Assembly (NCBI RefSeq): GCF_001426995.1
Contig: NZ_LMFY01000001.1
Span: 1,736,496-1,800,495 of the forward strand
Length of the DNA: 64,000 bases
Origin: Microbacterium sp. Root553
Lineage (GTDB): Bacteria > Actinomycetota > Actinomycetes > Actinomycetales > Microbacteriaceae
Direction of reading: 5' to 3'
The translations under genes and the position numbers were made by a program. Within the stretch, counting starts at the first letter, position 1. Every line of letters begins with the position of its first letter. The notes beneath the pieces are model-generated. The model ran no database searches. It saw nothing but the letters and a program-made list of their open reading frames with translations, and was not told the origin of the DNA. This document shows positions 1-8,432 of this stretch, piece by piece.

Positions 1-1
1 C

Positions 2-1318
2 CCGATCGAGAAGGTGTGGGACCGGCTGAGTGTGGATCAACGCCTGGCGGCGGATGTCGCGTTGGCCGGGTGCGCCCGCGGATACGGTGTCGTGGTCGAC
101 GACGGCGGTGACCCTGATGTCGATCCGGACCTCGACCCGGAGGATGTGGATGGTTCGGGGCCTGCGCCGACGGTGCAGGATCTGGCGATGCTCGCGGAGG
201 ATCTCGCGTCGATGTTCGACCCCGATGGGGAAGAACCCAGGGATGAGGTGGCGTGTCGTCGTCGGGGTGTCACGATCGGCCGGTTGGCCGACGGGGTGCA
301 TGCGATCCGCGGGTTTCTGACCCCGGACGTCGCCGGGCAGTTCCAGGCGATCCTGGACGCGATCCTCAACCCCAAAGGCGACGGACCACCGATGCCGGGC
401 GTGCATTTCGTGCCGAGTGACGGTGATGGTGCGGACACCGGTTTCTCGGACGTCGATGTCGACGTCGATTCCGGCGCCGGCACTGGCGTGGGCGGTGTGG
501 GTGCCGATGCCGATGTCGATGCCGATGTCGATGCCGAGGGTGAGGATCCGTTCAACTCGGATCCGCGGTGTGTGCTCGATGATCGCACTTCGGCGCAGAA
601 GCGTCACGATGCTCTCGCGATGGTTCTCACGATCGCGGCCCGCCACAACGACATGCCCACCCTCGGCGGTGCGGCACCGGTCCTCGTCGTGAACGTCGAC
701 GCGGCAGACCTCGCCGCCCACCTCGGCGCCACAGGTCTCCCCGCTGACGACAGCCACGTCGCCGGAGCCGCCTTCGGAAACGCTGCGCAGGGATCTTCCT
801 TCAGCAACGCCGCGCAGGGGGCCGCCTTCGGAAATGCCGCGGCGTCGGGCGGCGGGAATGGTGGGTGGGCGACGATCACCGGTTCCGGTGCCCACGTGCC
901 CGTGAGCGTCGCTGCCCATGTCGGGTGCTCGGGGACGATTCAGCGGGTGATGTTCGATGAGGGGCGGATCATCGCGATCACGACCACTGATCGGGTCTTC
1001 ACGGTGCATCAACGGCGGGCGATCATCGCCCGCGACAAGGAATGTCTGATCCCGGGGTGCCATGTTCCGGCGTCATGGTGTGAGATCCATCACGTGATCG
1101 AGCACGCGAAGGGTGGTCCGACGCATACGGACAACGGTGTGCCGTTGTGCTGGTGGCATCACCGATCCCTCGGGAAGTCCGGGTGGGAGATCCGCATGAA
1201 AGACGGTGTCCCCCAGGTGCGGGGGCCTGTCTGGTGGGACCCCGACCAACGATGGCGCACCCCGAGACTCAGCGCGGCCAGACGGAGAGCCCCCGCGCGG
1301 CTCGCCCGCACGGGATGA
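2..1318 (+). CDS. DUF222 / HNH endonuclease-like protein, 5' end cut by window
   Basis: The C-terminal part carries a complete HNH-type zinc/nuclease motif (CLIPGCHVPASWCEIHH, then HTDNGVPLCWWHH), the signature of the multicopy actinobacterial DUF222-HNH family. The true function is unknown; a nuclease linked to mobile or repeated DNA is usually assumed. The frame is open to the window edge (P-I-E-K-V before the first GTG), so the N-terminus lies outside. The central region is low-complexity: an Asp-Val/Asp-Ala run and a 9-residue repeat (GAAFGNAAQ-like, three copies) sit between the DUF222 part and the HNH motif. Such linkers are variable in this family. It converges on the HAD gene. Family call is secure, activity is not. 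Confidence 0.85.
   Translation, partial: PIEKVWDRLSVDQRLAADVALAGCARGYGVVVDDGGDPDVDPDLDPEDVDGSGPAPTVQDLAMLAEDLASMFDPDGEEPRDEVACRRRGVTIGRLADGVHAIRGFLTPDVAGQFQAILDAILNPKGDGPPMPGVHFVPSDGDGADTGFSDVDVDVDSGAGTGVGGVGADADVDADVDAEGEDPFNSDPRCVLDDRTSAQKRHDALAMVLTIAARHNDMPTLGGAAPVLVVNVDAADLAAHLGATGLPADDSHVAGAAFGNAAQGSSFSNAAQGAAFGNAAASGGGNGGWATITGSGAHVPVSVAAHVGCSGTIQRVMFDEGRIIAITTTDRVFTVHQRRAIIARDKECLIPGCHVPASWCEIHHVIEHAKGGPTHTDNGVPLCWWHHRSLGKSGWEIRMKDGVPQVRGPVWWDPDQRWRTPRLSAARRRAPARLARTG
503..538 (+). repeat. 12-bp in-frame tandem repeat (Asp/Val/Ala coding)
   Basis: The unit gccgatgtcgat is repeated nearly perfectly and encodes alternating Asp-Val-Asp-Ala in the DUF222 protein. The period is a multiple of three, so copy-number change would keep the frame. 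Confidence 0.8.
764..844 (+). repeat. 27-bp in-frame tandem repeat, three copies
   Basis: Three 27-bp units (764-790, 791-817, 818-844) encode GAAFGNAAQ, GSSFSNAAQ and GAAFGNAAA in the linker just before the HNH domain of the DUF222 protein. Confidence 0.8.
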
Positions 1319-1394
1319 CAGGGGCGAGCGTCATCGACGAGAGTCCGTCATCGCGTCATCGCGTCATCGCATCACCGGTGCGACGGGCGCCGCA

Positions 1395-2045
1395 TCACCG
1401 GACGGTGAGCTCGAACCCGGCGACCGTCGGCACGACGGCCACCTGGGTGAGGTCGTCGACATGGAAGGTCGGTTCATGCGAGGTGGCGTGCGAGCCGACC
1501 CCGATCACGCGCATGCCCGCGGCGTGAGCGGCCTGAATGCCCGCACCCGAATCCTCGAACACCACGCAGTCGGCCGGGTCGACACCGAGCAGCGTCGCGC
1601 CCAGCAGGAAGCCCTCGGGATCCGGCTTCGATGCCGACACGTTCTCTGCGGTCACGGTCAGCGAGGGGACAGTGAGACCTGCCTGCCCCATGCGCGCATT
1701 CATCAGCGTGAGATCTGCCGAGGTCACGATCGCATGAGGGTAGGGGTGCAGCGCCGCAAGGAGCACATCCGCGCCCTCGATGGCGACGACCCCGTCGACG
1801 TCCTGGCTCTCGTTCGCGAGCATCACGGCGTTCTCCCGGATGTTGATCTCGTGATCCCGCTCCGGCAGCATGATCGCCATGCTCTGATGGCCCTGACGTC
1901 CGTGCACGACGCTCAGCACGGTCGCCGGGTCGATCCCGTGCGGCGCAGCCCACGCCAGCCACAGGCGTTCCACGACGGCCGTCGAATCGACGAGAGTGCC
2001 GTCCATGTCGAGCAGGACGGCGCGGGCGCTGATGGTCTCGGTCAT
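1395..2045 (-). CDS. HAD-superfamily sugar-phosphatase-like hydrolase
   Basis: A 216-aa protein with the HAD motif I nucleophile (LLDMDGTLVDST, Asp near residue 14), motif II-like IVTSAD, and motif III/IV SKPDPEGFLLGA ... CVVFEDSGAG. This is the beta-phosphoglucomutase/sugar-phosphatase subgroup, which hydrolyses small phosphorylated sugars or polyols in the cytoplasm. Its length is typical. The start is placed at ATG 2045; the hexamer TAGCCT lies 6 nt upstream on the minus strand, so the mRNA is probably leaderless. It stands alone, downstream of the Liv-type operon and separated by about 130 bp. The substrate cannot be read from sequence. Confidence 0.85.
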   Translation of the reverse strand: MTETISARAVLLDMDGTLVDSTAVVERLWLAWAAPHGIDPATVLSVVHGRQGHQSMAIMLPERDHEINIRENAVMLANESQDVDGVVAIEGADVLLAALHPYPHAIVTSADLTLMNARMGQAGLTVPSLTVTAENVSASKPDPEGFLLGATLLGVDPADCVVFEDSGAGIQAAHAAGMRVIGVGSHATSHEPTFHVDDLTQVAVVPTVAGFELTVR

Positions 2046-2178
2046 CTCCCCAGGCTACTGCCGGCGCATCCCGCACCCGTCGGCGACGGCAGAGCCGTGC
2101 GCCCGGATGCAGACCAATTCGGCTGCCCCGGCGGTGTCGGCTGCCCCGGCTGCCCCGGCCGGCTCACGTGCCCCGTCA

Positions 2179-2871
2179 TCATCCGCCGAGATACGCACGG
2201 TGCAGCAGCTGCGGGTCGGCCGCCAACGCCTCCGCCGTGCCCTGGAACGAGACCTGCCCGCCGGCCACGACGACGGCCTCCCGCGCGAGCCCGAGAGCGA
2301 GCTGCGTGAACTGCTCCACGAGGAGGACGCCGACCCCCGATTCGGCGATCGAGGTCACGATCGGCATCAGCCGCATGAAGACGACCGGAGCGAGCCCGAG
2401 CGACATCTCGTCGATCAGGAGGATCTTCGGCTTCGCTGCGAAGGCGCGGGCGAGCACCACCATCTGCTGCTCGCCACCCGACAGGAGCGCCGTCGGCGAG
2501 TCGATGCGCTTCGCGAGTTCGGGGAACTGCTCGAGCGCAGCATCCAGCTCCGCGGGCGTTCGTGCGGTGAGCGAGATGTTCTCGCGCACGGTCAGCGAGG
2601 GGAACACCGCACGGCCCTGTTCGATGTGCACGATGCCGCGGCGGGCCCTCGCCACTCGCGAGAGCTTGTCGAGCGGCTCGCCGTCGAGCATGAGTGTCCC
2701 CGCAGAATGCGGCGTCACGCCCGACACCGATTCGATCAGGCTCGTCTTCCCGGCACCGTTCGGGCCCACGAGCGCCAGCACCTCGCCACCTCTGACGGTC
2801 AGCGACACGTCGGAGATCACGGGACCCGCTCCACGGCTGACAGCTACCGAGTCCAATACGAGTTCGCTCAC
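2179..2871 (-). CDS. ABC importer ATPase, LivF type
   Basis: A 230-aa ATP-binding subunit with Walker A GPNGAGKTS (about residues 36-44), signature LSGGEQQMV and Walker B ILLIDEMSLGLAP. LivF-type ATPases energise branched-chain-amino-acid/amide/urea importers (HAAT family). ATG 2871 overlaps the stop of the permease-ATPase fusion by 4 bp (ATGA), so the two are translationally coupled. It is the last gene of the importer operon. The family is clear; the substrate is not, because HAAT systems also carry amides, polyamine-like and aromatic compounds. Confidence 0.9.
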   Translation of the reverse strand: MSELVLDSVAVSRGAGPVISDVSLTVRGGEVLALVGPNGAGKTSLIESVSGVTPHSAGTLMLDGEPLDKLSRVARARRGIVHIEQGRAVFPSLTVRENISLTARTPAELDAALEQFPELAKRIDSPTALLSGGEQQMVVLARAFAAKPKILLIDEMSLGLAPVVFMRLMPIVTSIAESGVGVLLVEQFTQLALGLAREAVVVAGGQVSFQGTAEALAADPQLLHRAYLGG

Positions 2872-4640
2872 TTCAGCAGCTCCGTCTCTCCCATATAGGC
2901 CTTCACGACGACCGGGTTCGCGAGCACCTCGGCCTGCGGCCCCGACGCCAGCACCCGACCGAAGTCGAGCACGGTGAGCGTCGGGCAGACCGAGCGCACC
3001 AGATCCAGATCATGCTCGATGATGATCAGCGCCACGCCGTAACGGGCAGGAAGCTCGCGCAGTCGAGCCGCGAGGGCCAGGTGCTCCTCGTGCGACAGTC
3101 CGGCCGCGGGTTCGTCGAGGATCAGCAACCGCGGTCGGGCGAGCACGTTCGCGGCCACCTCGACGAGCCGGCGGGTGCCGACATCCACGCTCGACAGACG
3201 CGAACTCGCGGGCGGGCATCCGAAGAACTCCAGCACCTCGTCGATGTCGGAGGCCGCGAGTCGACGTCGAGCGACGAACCGCACGTACGCACCGACCGTG
3301 AGAGCGGGCGGCACTCTGTCCTGCTGGAAGGTGCGCCGCAGGCCGAGCCGCGCACGACGCGTGGGCGACAGGCCGCCGAGGTCACGGTCGCCCAGGAGCA
3401 CACGCCCGCCGTGCTTCGAAAGGAAGCCGCTGATCGCATCGACGAACGTCGACTTGCCGGCGCCGTTCGGCCCGATGAGGCCCATGATCGACGCCGCGGG
3501 AACCTGGAAGGACACGTCGTCCAGAGCCTTCAGTGCGCCGAACTGCACGGTGAGTCCCTCGACCGTGAGCACCGGGGCGCCGTCGAGAGCTCGTTCATCG
3601 ACGGTCGCGGTCGTCGTGGTGGTGATCGCCGCGGCCTCGGCGTCGGCATCCGGGGGGAGTGCCGTCAGCGTCGCTGTCGTGGTCCGGCGATCCGCGCGCC
3701 TCCAGATCAGGTTGCGGATTCCCTGGCCGAGGTTGGTGCCGCTGGTGAGAGCCTGCACACCGAGCACTCCGAAGACCACGAACGCCCAGTCCTGCGGCAC
3801 GCCCCAGCGCTTGAGCAGCTCGGGGACGAGAACCCAGAGGATGCCGCCGAAGATCGCCATGTCGATCAGATGCGCCCCCGACATGATCGCGAGCACGTAC
3901 AGCGCGAGCGACTGCAGCGGCGTGAAGCTCGACGCGAACGGCAGCTGCACCTGCCCGGCGAGCAGTCCTCCGGCGATCCCGCCGAGGGCGGCCGAGACGG
4001 CGAATGCGGTGAGCTTGGCGGTCTGCACGCTCTGTCCCGCTGCGGCCGTGCCCCTCTCGGAGAACGCGACGGCCTTCCAGCTCGAACCCCACCGGCCCCG
4101 CTGGAGGAAGAACACGCCCAGCGCGCAGACCGCGAGAACGACGATCGACAGGAAGAAGAACTCCCGATCGTTCGAGAAGAGGTCCGGACGCTCGATCGCT
4201 GTGCCGTCCGCCGAGCCGGGGAATTGGATCTGCACCAGGGTCACATCGGCGGCCGCCGCGAAGCCGAGCGTCACGACCGCGAGGTTGACGCCGCGGAGTC
4301 GAAGAGCGGGCAACCCCACGAGGATGCCGACGAGACCCGCCGCGATGCCGCCGAATACGAGCCAGACGACGAAGCCTCCGGGGGCCTGCATGACGTTGAG
4401 CAGCGACACGATCCAGGCGCCGACGGCCGCGAACGTGAGCTGGCACAGGGCGATCATGCCCGCGGATCCCGTGACGATCCCGAGACCGAGGATCGCGATC
4501 GATGCGATGACAGCGCTGATCGCCAGGAAGACGAAGTAGCCCGGCAGTGCCGTGCTCAGGACGGCACCCACTCCGATCGCGACGGCCGCGACGGCGAAGG
4601 GCCAGGACAGACGGAACCAGGGACGGTCAGCGAGCGGCAT
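2868..4640 (-). CDS. ABC importer permease-ATPase fusion (LivM-LivG type)
   Basis: A 590-aa fusion. Residues about 1-330 are a LivM-like permease with many hydrophobic segments. After a linker rich in Thr/Ala (ITTTTTATVD), residues about 355-590 form a LivG-like ATPase with Walker A GPNGAGKST near residue 390 and Walker B LLILDEPAAGLS. The ABC signature is degenerate (SVDVGTRRLVEVA instead of LSxGxxR). Its start overlaps the LivH-like gene by 14 bp and its stop overlaps LivF. LivM-LivG fusions occur in actinobacteria, so this is not an assembly error: the frame is continuous and both halves keep their key residues. Confidence 0.9.
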   Translation of the reverse strand: MPLADRPWFRLSWPFAVAAVAIGVGAVLSTALPGYFVFLAISAVIASIAILGLGIVTGSAGMIALCQLTFAAVGAWIVSLLNVMQAPGGFVVWLVFGGIAAGLVGILVGLPALRLRGVNLAVVTLGFAAAADVTLVQIQFPGSADGTAIERPDLFSNDREFFFLSIVVLAVCALGVFFLQRGRWGSSWKAVAFSERGTAAAGQSVQTAKLTAFAVSAALGGIAGGLLAGQVQLPFASSFTPLQSLALYVLAIMSGAHLIDMAIFGGILWVLVPELLKRWGVPQDWAFVVFGVLGVQALTSGTNLGQGIRNLIWRRADRRTTTATLTALPPDADAEAAAITTTTTATVDERALDGAPVLTVEGLTVQFGALKALDDVSFQVPAASIMGLIGPNGAGKSTFVDAISGFLSKHGGRVLLGDRDLGGLSPTRRARLGLRRTFQQDRVPPALTVGAYVRFVARRRLAASDIDEVLEFFGCPPASSRLSSVDVGTRRLVEVAANVLARPRLLILDEPAAGLSHEEHLALAARLRELPARYGVALIIIEHDLDLVRSVCPTLTVLDFGRVLASGPQAEVLANPVVVKAYMGETELLK

Positions 4641-5487
4641 CCCACACCTCCTTGCGCTGCGTCCACAGGAGGAGGACGACGATGAACAGGAACGGGAGGA
4701 AGTTGCGCACGAGGGCGACTTCGTCGATCTGCGCGACCAGACCGCTCAACACACCGAGCACCACGCCGCCGATGACGGCGAGATCGAGGCGACGGAATCC
4801 TCCGAGAAGGGCGGCGGCCGCCGCGGGGACGATGAGCATGGCGAGGCTCGTCGCGTCGTTCGACTGCGACGGCGCCACGATGATGATCGCGATCGCGCTG
4901 ATCACACCCGTGACGAACCACACGGCGATCGAGAGCGGACGGGAGCGGATGCCGAGCAGCTCAGCCGTGGTCGGGCGCTCGGAGAGCGCGCGCAGCTGGG
5001 TGCCGACCCTCGTGCGGCGCAGCACGACGCGTACGGCGATCGCGGTGACGACGGCCATGACGACCGTCGCTACCGTGACCTGGCTGATCACCACGCCGCC
5101 GAACGAGAAGGCGGGACCCGCGATGATCGGCGTGAACGGCTGAGGCTTGTTGCCGAACAGGATGAACGACAGGGAGATCAGCAGGAGCAGCGGCCCGACG
5201 GTCATCGCGGACCGGGTGGTCGTGGACGCCTCGGACAGCCACGTCGCCGCGATCCATCCGATCGCTGCCGAGAGGATCCCGCCGACGAGCACGCCCAGCA
5301 CGGAGCCGAGCCAGATCGGCACTCCGAGTTCGCTGACGAACCACACCGCGCTGAACGCGCCGAACATCGCGGTCGCGGCCTGCGCGAAGTTGACGACGCG
5401 CACGAGGCGGGACATCAAGGTCAGGCACACGCCGAGGACGGCGTAGAGACCGCCGGCGGCGAGGCCGGCTATGGCGCCTTGCAGCAT
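4627..5487 (-). CDS. ABC importer permease, LivH type
   Basis: A 286-aa membrane protein starting MLQGAIAGLAAGGLYAVLGV, the usual LivH N-terminus, with about eight hydrophobic segments. It pairs with the LivM half of the next gene to form the membrane channel of a branched-chain-amino-acid-type (HAAT) importer. Between it and the upstream binding-protein gene lie about 250 bp of repeats and a hairpin, which may lower expression of the membrane components relative to the binding protein. Confidence 0.9.
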   Translation of the reverse strand: MLQGAIAGLAAGGLYAVLGVCLTLMSRLVRVVNFAQAATAMFGAFSAVWFVSELGVPIWLGSVLGVLVGGILSAAIGWIAATWLSEASTTTRSAMTVGPLLLLISLSFILFGNKPQPFTPIIAGPAFSFGGVVISQVTVATVVMAVVTAIAVRVVLRRTRVGTQLRALSERPTTAELLGIRSRPLSIAVWFVTGVISAIAIIIVAPSQSNDATSLAMLIVPAAAAALLGGFRRLDLAVIGGVVLGVLSGLVAQIDEVALVRNFLPFLFIVVLLLWTQRKEVWDAAR

Positions 5488-5524
5488 GAGGCGTCCTTTC
5501 TGAGTGGGCCCCTCCTCTCGCTTC

Positions 5525-5574
5525 GCTCCTCGCTCAGGAACCGGAGTGCTTCCGGTCCCTGAGTGAGCGGATCG
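5525..5574. repeat. Imperfect inverted repeat at head of 46-bp repeat array
   Basis: cgctcaggaaccgga is followed after a short loop by tccggtccctgagtgagcg, forming a stem with a few mismatches. It sits in the gap between the binding protein (upstream) and LivH (downstream), where such hairpins often stabilise or partly terminate the upstream message. Confidence 0.7.
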
Positions 5575-5728
5575 AGACGAGGGGTGTGGGACCTGGCTCG
5601 GTCCCTGAGCGAGCGGAGCGAGACGAGGGGTGTGGAACCTGGCTCGGTCCCTGAGCGAGCGGAGCGAGACGAAGGGCGTGGAACCTGGCTCGGTCCCTGA
5701 GTGAGCGGAGCGAGACGAAGGGCGTGGG
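5554..5728. repeat. 46-bp direct repeat, four copies
   Basis: Four copies begin with ggtccctgag at 5554, 5600, 5646 and 5692, an exact 46-bp period (the last copy is partial). Each contains a conserved block tgagcgagcggagcgagacg followed by ggtgtgg or ggcgtgg. Similar palindromic 'gagcgagc-gagacgaag' elements are widespread intergenic repeats in Microbacteriaceae, to my knowledge. They lie inside the importer operon, so they are probably transcribed. Confidence 0.9.
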
Positions 5729-5735
5729 GGAGGCG

Positions 5736-6905
5736 TTACTCGCCGATGCGCAGCCAGTCGTCGGCGACCTTCTCCCAGGCGTTCGTGCCGGATTCGAGGA
5801 TGATGGGCCAGCCGGCGGTGTTCTGCGTGCCGAAGGCGTACGGCGTCCCGACCATCGGGTTCTCGATCGGATCCATGCCTCGCAGCGCCTCGGTGACGCT
5901 CTCGCGGGTGATGTCACCGTCCATGCCCTCGAGAACCTCGATGAAGTACTTCGCCGCGAGGTATCCGCCCTGGCTGAAGGAGGTGAGCGCGATGTCGTTC
6001 TCCTCCATCAGCGCGCGCCAGTCGGCGTTGATCTCGTCATCGTCGGTGAACGGGTAGAACTCGGCGGGCACGTGGATGCCCGCACCCGCGTTGTCGATCG
6101 CGCCGGCGAAGTTCTCGCTGTAGACGCTGGTCAGATACAGCCACGTCACGTCGTCCCAGCCCTGGGCGTTCGCCGCCTTGACCTGGCCGATCGCATCGGG
6201 CTCGACCGGGTTGATCGCGAGAGCCTTGCAGCCCTGCTCGCGCGCCTTCACGATGTACGGGGTGTAGTCCGAGGCGCCGTACGGCACGGTGTCGTCGACG
6301 TATTTCGGCTCCTTGCCGGTGATCTCGGTCCACTTGTCGATCGCGGCCTGGTACGTCGGACGCGTGGAGCCCGCGATCTCGAGCAGGATGCAGATGTCAT
6401 CGAGCCCGAGCACCTCCGAGCCGTACTGCAGCGTGAGGGTCATGTCGTTGAAGGGGCCGACGTTCGCAGGCGAGATGTTGTCGCTCGCGAAGCATCCGGT
6501 GTCGACGCCGATGCCGGGCATCGAGAGGATGTCCTCCTGCTCGTAGTACTTGGCGTTGATCTCGCACTCGATCAGGCTGGCCGAGCCGACGAGCGCCACT
6601 GCTCCGTCGCTCCCCACCAGTTCACGGGCGGATGCCGTGGCCGTCGCCGGGTCTCCCTTGTCGTCGAGCGTCTTGTACTCGATGGTCCGACCGTCCAGGC
6701 CGCCGGCGTCGTTGAACGCGTCGAAGACCGCGGCTGCGGCCTGCGAGGCCTCGGGGAAGGTGGCCGGGCCGCTGATCGTGTTCACGGAGCCGACGACGAT
6801 GGGGGCTCCCTCGCCGCCGCCGCTTCCGTCTCCGCCGGCGCAGCCGGCCAGGGTGAGGGCTGCCACGGCGATGAGCGCCACGCTGCCGGATACTCGCTTG
6901 TTCAT
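5736..6905 (-). CDS. ABC transporter substrate-binding lipoprotein, branched-chain amino acid type
   Basis: A 389-aa lipoprotein: signal sequence with lipobox LAGC (Cys22), a short Gly/Ser linker, then a Peripla_BP_6-type receptor starting PIVVGSVNTISGPATFPEA. It is the extracellular receptor for the Liv-type importer encoded downstream. The fold family binds amino acids, amides or small aromatic compounds. Here the genomic setting (MoaF-like protein, AraC regulator, a copper amine oxidase 6 kb away) makes an amine or aromatic amine possible, but this is inference. Confidence 0.9.
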   Translation of the reverse strand: MNKRVSGSVALIAVAALTLAGCAGGDGSGGGEGAPIVVGSVNTISGPATFPEASQAAAAVFDAFNDAGGLDGRTIEYKTLDDKGDPATATASARELVGSDGAVALVGSASLIECEINAKYYEQEDILSMPGIGVDTGCFASDNISPANVGPFNDMTLTLQYGSEVLGLDDICILLEIAGSTRPTYQAAIDKWTEITGKEPKYVDDTVPYGASDYTPYIVKAREQGCKALAINPVEPDAIGQVKAANAQGWDDVTWLYLTSVYSENFAGAIDNAGAGIHVPAEFYPFTDDDEINADWRALMEENDIALTSFSQGGYLAAKYFIEVLEGMDGDITRESVTEALRGMDPIENPMVGTPYAFGTQNTAGWPIILESGTNAWEKVADDWLRIGE

Positions 6906-6932
6906 GTGATTCCTGTCTCTCGAGATCGTGTC

Positions 6933-7002
6933 GTGCTGTGTGATCGGGTGGTGCTGTGTGATCCGGTGGTGCTGTGTGATCGGGTGGTGCTGCTGTCGGG
7001 TG
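6933..7002. repeat. 18-bp tandem repeat, three copies plus a degenerate fourth
   Basis: gtgctgtgtgatcgggtg occurs at 6933-6950, 6951-6968 (one change) and 6969-6986, with a shortened copy at 6987-7002. It lies between the NTF2-like gene and the binding-protein start, in the presumed 5' leader of the binding-protein message. Confidence 0.85.
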
Positions 7003-7041
7003 GCGCTGCGGGGTGACGCTGTGGTCGTGCGATCCGCTGCC

Positions 7042-7431
7042 TCAGTCGCGCAGTGCGCGGTTCACGAGTTCCGTGTCGGTGAACTGCTCGAAGGCGACCA
7101 CCTTGCCCTCGGCCAGCCGCCACACGTGTGCGACGCGGGCGGCGAAGAATCGACCGGTCGAGCGGTACGTGCCCGAGTAGGTCCCGATGCCGACGACCAC
7201 GTCGCCGCCGTCGATGACCTCGTCGATCGCGACCGTGTAGTCGTCCCATTCGTCCTGGATGCGCGCGAAGACGTGGGCCGTCACGGCATTCGGACCGATG
7301 TAGGTACCGGCGTACGGGAAGCCTGCGGCTTCGGTCCAGCGCACGTCGTCGGCGAACGACTCGAGCATGCCGTCGAGGTCTCCGCGGTCGTTGGCGGCAT
7401 AGTGTGCGGCGATGATGTCGGCGTTGCGCAT
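7042..7431 (-). CDS. NTF2/SnoaL-like protein
   Basis: A 129-aa protein starting MRNADIIAAHYAANDRGDLD with the cone-shaped-fold hallmarks of SnoaL/NTF2-like proteins (LESFADDVRWTEAAGFPYAGTYIG; VVVGIGTYSGTYRSTGRFF; VAHVWRLAEGKVVAFEQF). The family includes small isomerases, dehydratases and ligand-binding proteins. I placed the start at ATG 7431, preceded by aaggaa on the minus strand; a longer frame to 7551 is open but its extra N-terminus is Arg/Ser-rich and would overlap the MoaF-like gene. It lies between the MoaF-like and binding-protein genes, so it probably serves the same pathway. Confidence 0.75.
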   Translation of the reverse strand: MRNADIIAAHYAANDRGDLDGMLESFADDVRWTEAAGFPYAGTYIGPNAVTAHVFARIQDEWDDYTVAIDEVIDGGDVVVGIGTYSGTYRSTGRFFAARVAHVWRLAEGKVVAFEQFTDTELVNRALRD

Positions 7432-7471
7432 GAGGGGTTCCTTCGTCTCGAGTGCGGATCCGGTGGCCGCG

Positions 7472-8263
7472 TCAGACCGGCTGCGCGTCGGGGTAGGTGA
7501 CCGAGCCGAGCGGATAGATGTGCCCGCCGCCCCGCGAGTGCTCGGCGTCACCGTCGCCGTTCAGACCGAGGAAGATGCCGGTCGTCATCAGCTGGTAGCC
7601 GAGGTCGTGCAGCCAGACGCTGGCGACCGCGATGCGGAACTCGCGGAAGCAGAAGAGGTAGAGGCCGTCGGCGAACTTCCAGACCGTCGACAGATCCATG
7701 TCGCCGTGGCCCCGCTGCACGCCTTCGAGGCACTGCCACGCATAGCGCCGACTCGAGATGTACACGTGCTCGTAGAGATGGTGAGGGCTGTAGCGGTAGA
7801 CATTGCGGGTGCCGATGAGGTCGCGGCTCGGGCCCGGCACCTCACCGGTGGCCGCGCCGCGATCGGTCGCCGCCGCCCAGAAGTCCTGTCCGACCTGCGG
7901 AGTGCCCGCGACGGCCGCCGCGGCGATGCGCGATCGCACGACCGTCGCACGGTGCGTCGTGGTCGAATAGACGACGGTGATCGCCTCGCGTTCGCGACTC
8001 TCGAGCGGGATGTTGACGAAGACGACGTCATCGCGCACCGTGACGGCGTCGTACGGGTCGATGCCGGTCGAGCCGAGACCCGACCAGGTGACGGCCACGG
8101 CGTCGAACGAGAGGGACAGCGTGGAACCGTCATCGAGCGTCAGCGTCATGGCGGTGCCGGAGAGCGAGGCGTTCGGCAGGCGGAACGTGTCGATCCCCGC
8201 GGCGAACTCGTCGTAGGTGCGCCATTCGTCGAGCGCGGGATCGGTCGAGACAGGGGCGGTCAT
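7472..8263 (-). CDS. MoaF-like protein
   Basis: A 263-aa protein resembling MoaF of the bacterial monoamine regulon (N-terminal MoaF domain, then a C-terminal part with PSRDLIGTRNVYRYSPHHLYEHVYISS, given here as PSRDLIGTRNVYRYS plus HHLYEHVYI). Despite its name MoaF is not a molybdopterin enzyme; it was named for co-regulation with tyramine oxidase, and both halves are lipocalin-like beta barrels that may bind a small ligand. Its gene lies directly downstream of an AraC-family regulator and upstream of an importer, and a copper amine oxidase lies nearby. Recognition is from memory of the family, not a search. Confidence 0.7.
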   Translation of the reverse strand: MTAPVSTDPALDEWRTYDEFAAGIDTFRLPNASLSGTAMTLTLDDGSTLSLSFDAVAVTWSGLGSTGIDPYDAVTVRDDVVFVNIPLESREREAITVVYSTTTHRATVVRSRIAAAAVAGTPQVGQDFWAAATDRGAATGEVPGPSRDLIGTRNVYRYSPHHLYEHVYISSRRYAWQCLEGVQRGHGDMDLSTVWKFADGLYLFCFREFRIAVASVWLHDLGYQLMTTGIFLGLNGDGDAEHSRGGGHIYPLGSVTYPDAQPV

Positions 8264-8397
8264 GAGGGTCCTGACGTCGCATGCTGCGGAGCATCCTCGC
8301 TCCGGGCACCGCGTCCTCGCGGTGTGCTTGCCTCATGCTCCGGCGGCGCACGGCATCCGTTCAAGGGATGCGGCACCATCGCGCGCCGAGAGTCAAC

Positions 8398-8427
8398 CGG
8401 CGTGCCCTCCGGGGCAAGGGCATGCCG
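8398..8427 (-). terminator. Stem-loop after the AraC-family gene
   Basis: cggcgtgccct and agggcatgccg form an 11-bp stem (one G-T pair) around an 8-nt loop, starting 5 bp past the stop of the AraC gene on the minus strand. There is no clear T-run, as is usual in high-GC actinobacteria. It may separate the regulator from the moaF-like operon. Confidence 0.6.
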
Positions 8428-8432
8428 CAGGG

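Noticed and set aside
2868..4640. LivM-LivG fusion as a sequencing frameshift or lost stop
   Set aside because: The linker is in frame, both halves are complete, and such fusions are known in actinobacteria.
5554..5728. Regular 46-bp repeats as a CRISPR array
   Set aside because: The copies are contiguous and nearly identical through their whole length, without unique spacers, and no cas genes are present.
7432..7551. Longer N-terminus for the NTF2-like protein
   Set aside because: The extra 40 residues are Arg/Ser/Thr-rich, overlap the MoaF-like gene, and the ATG at 7431 has a good ribosome-binding site.
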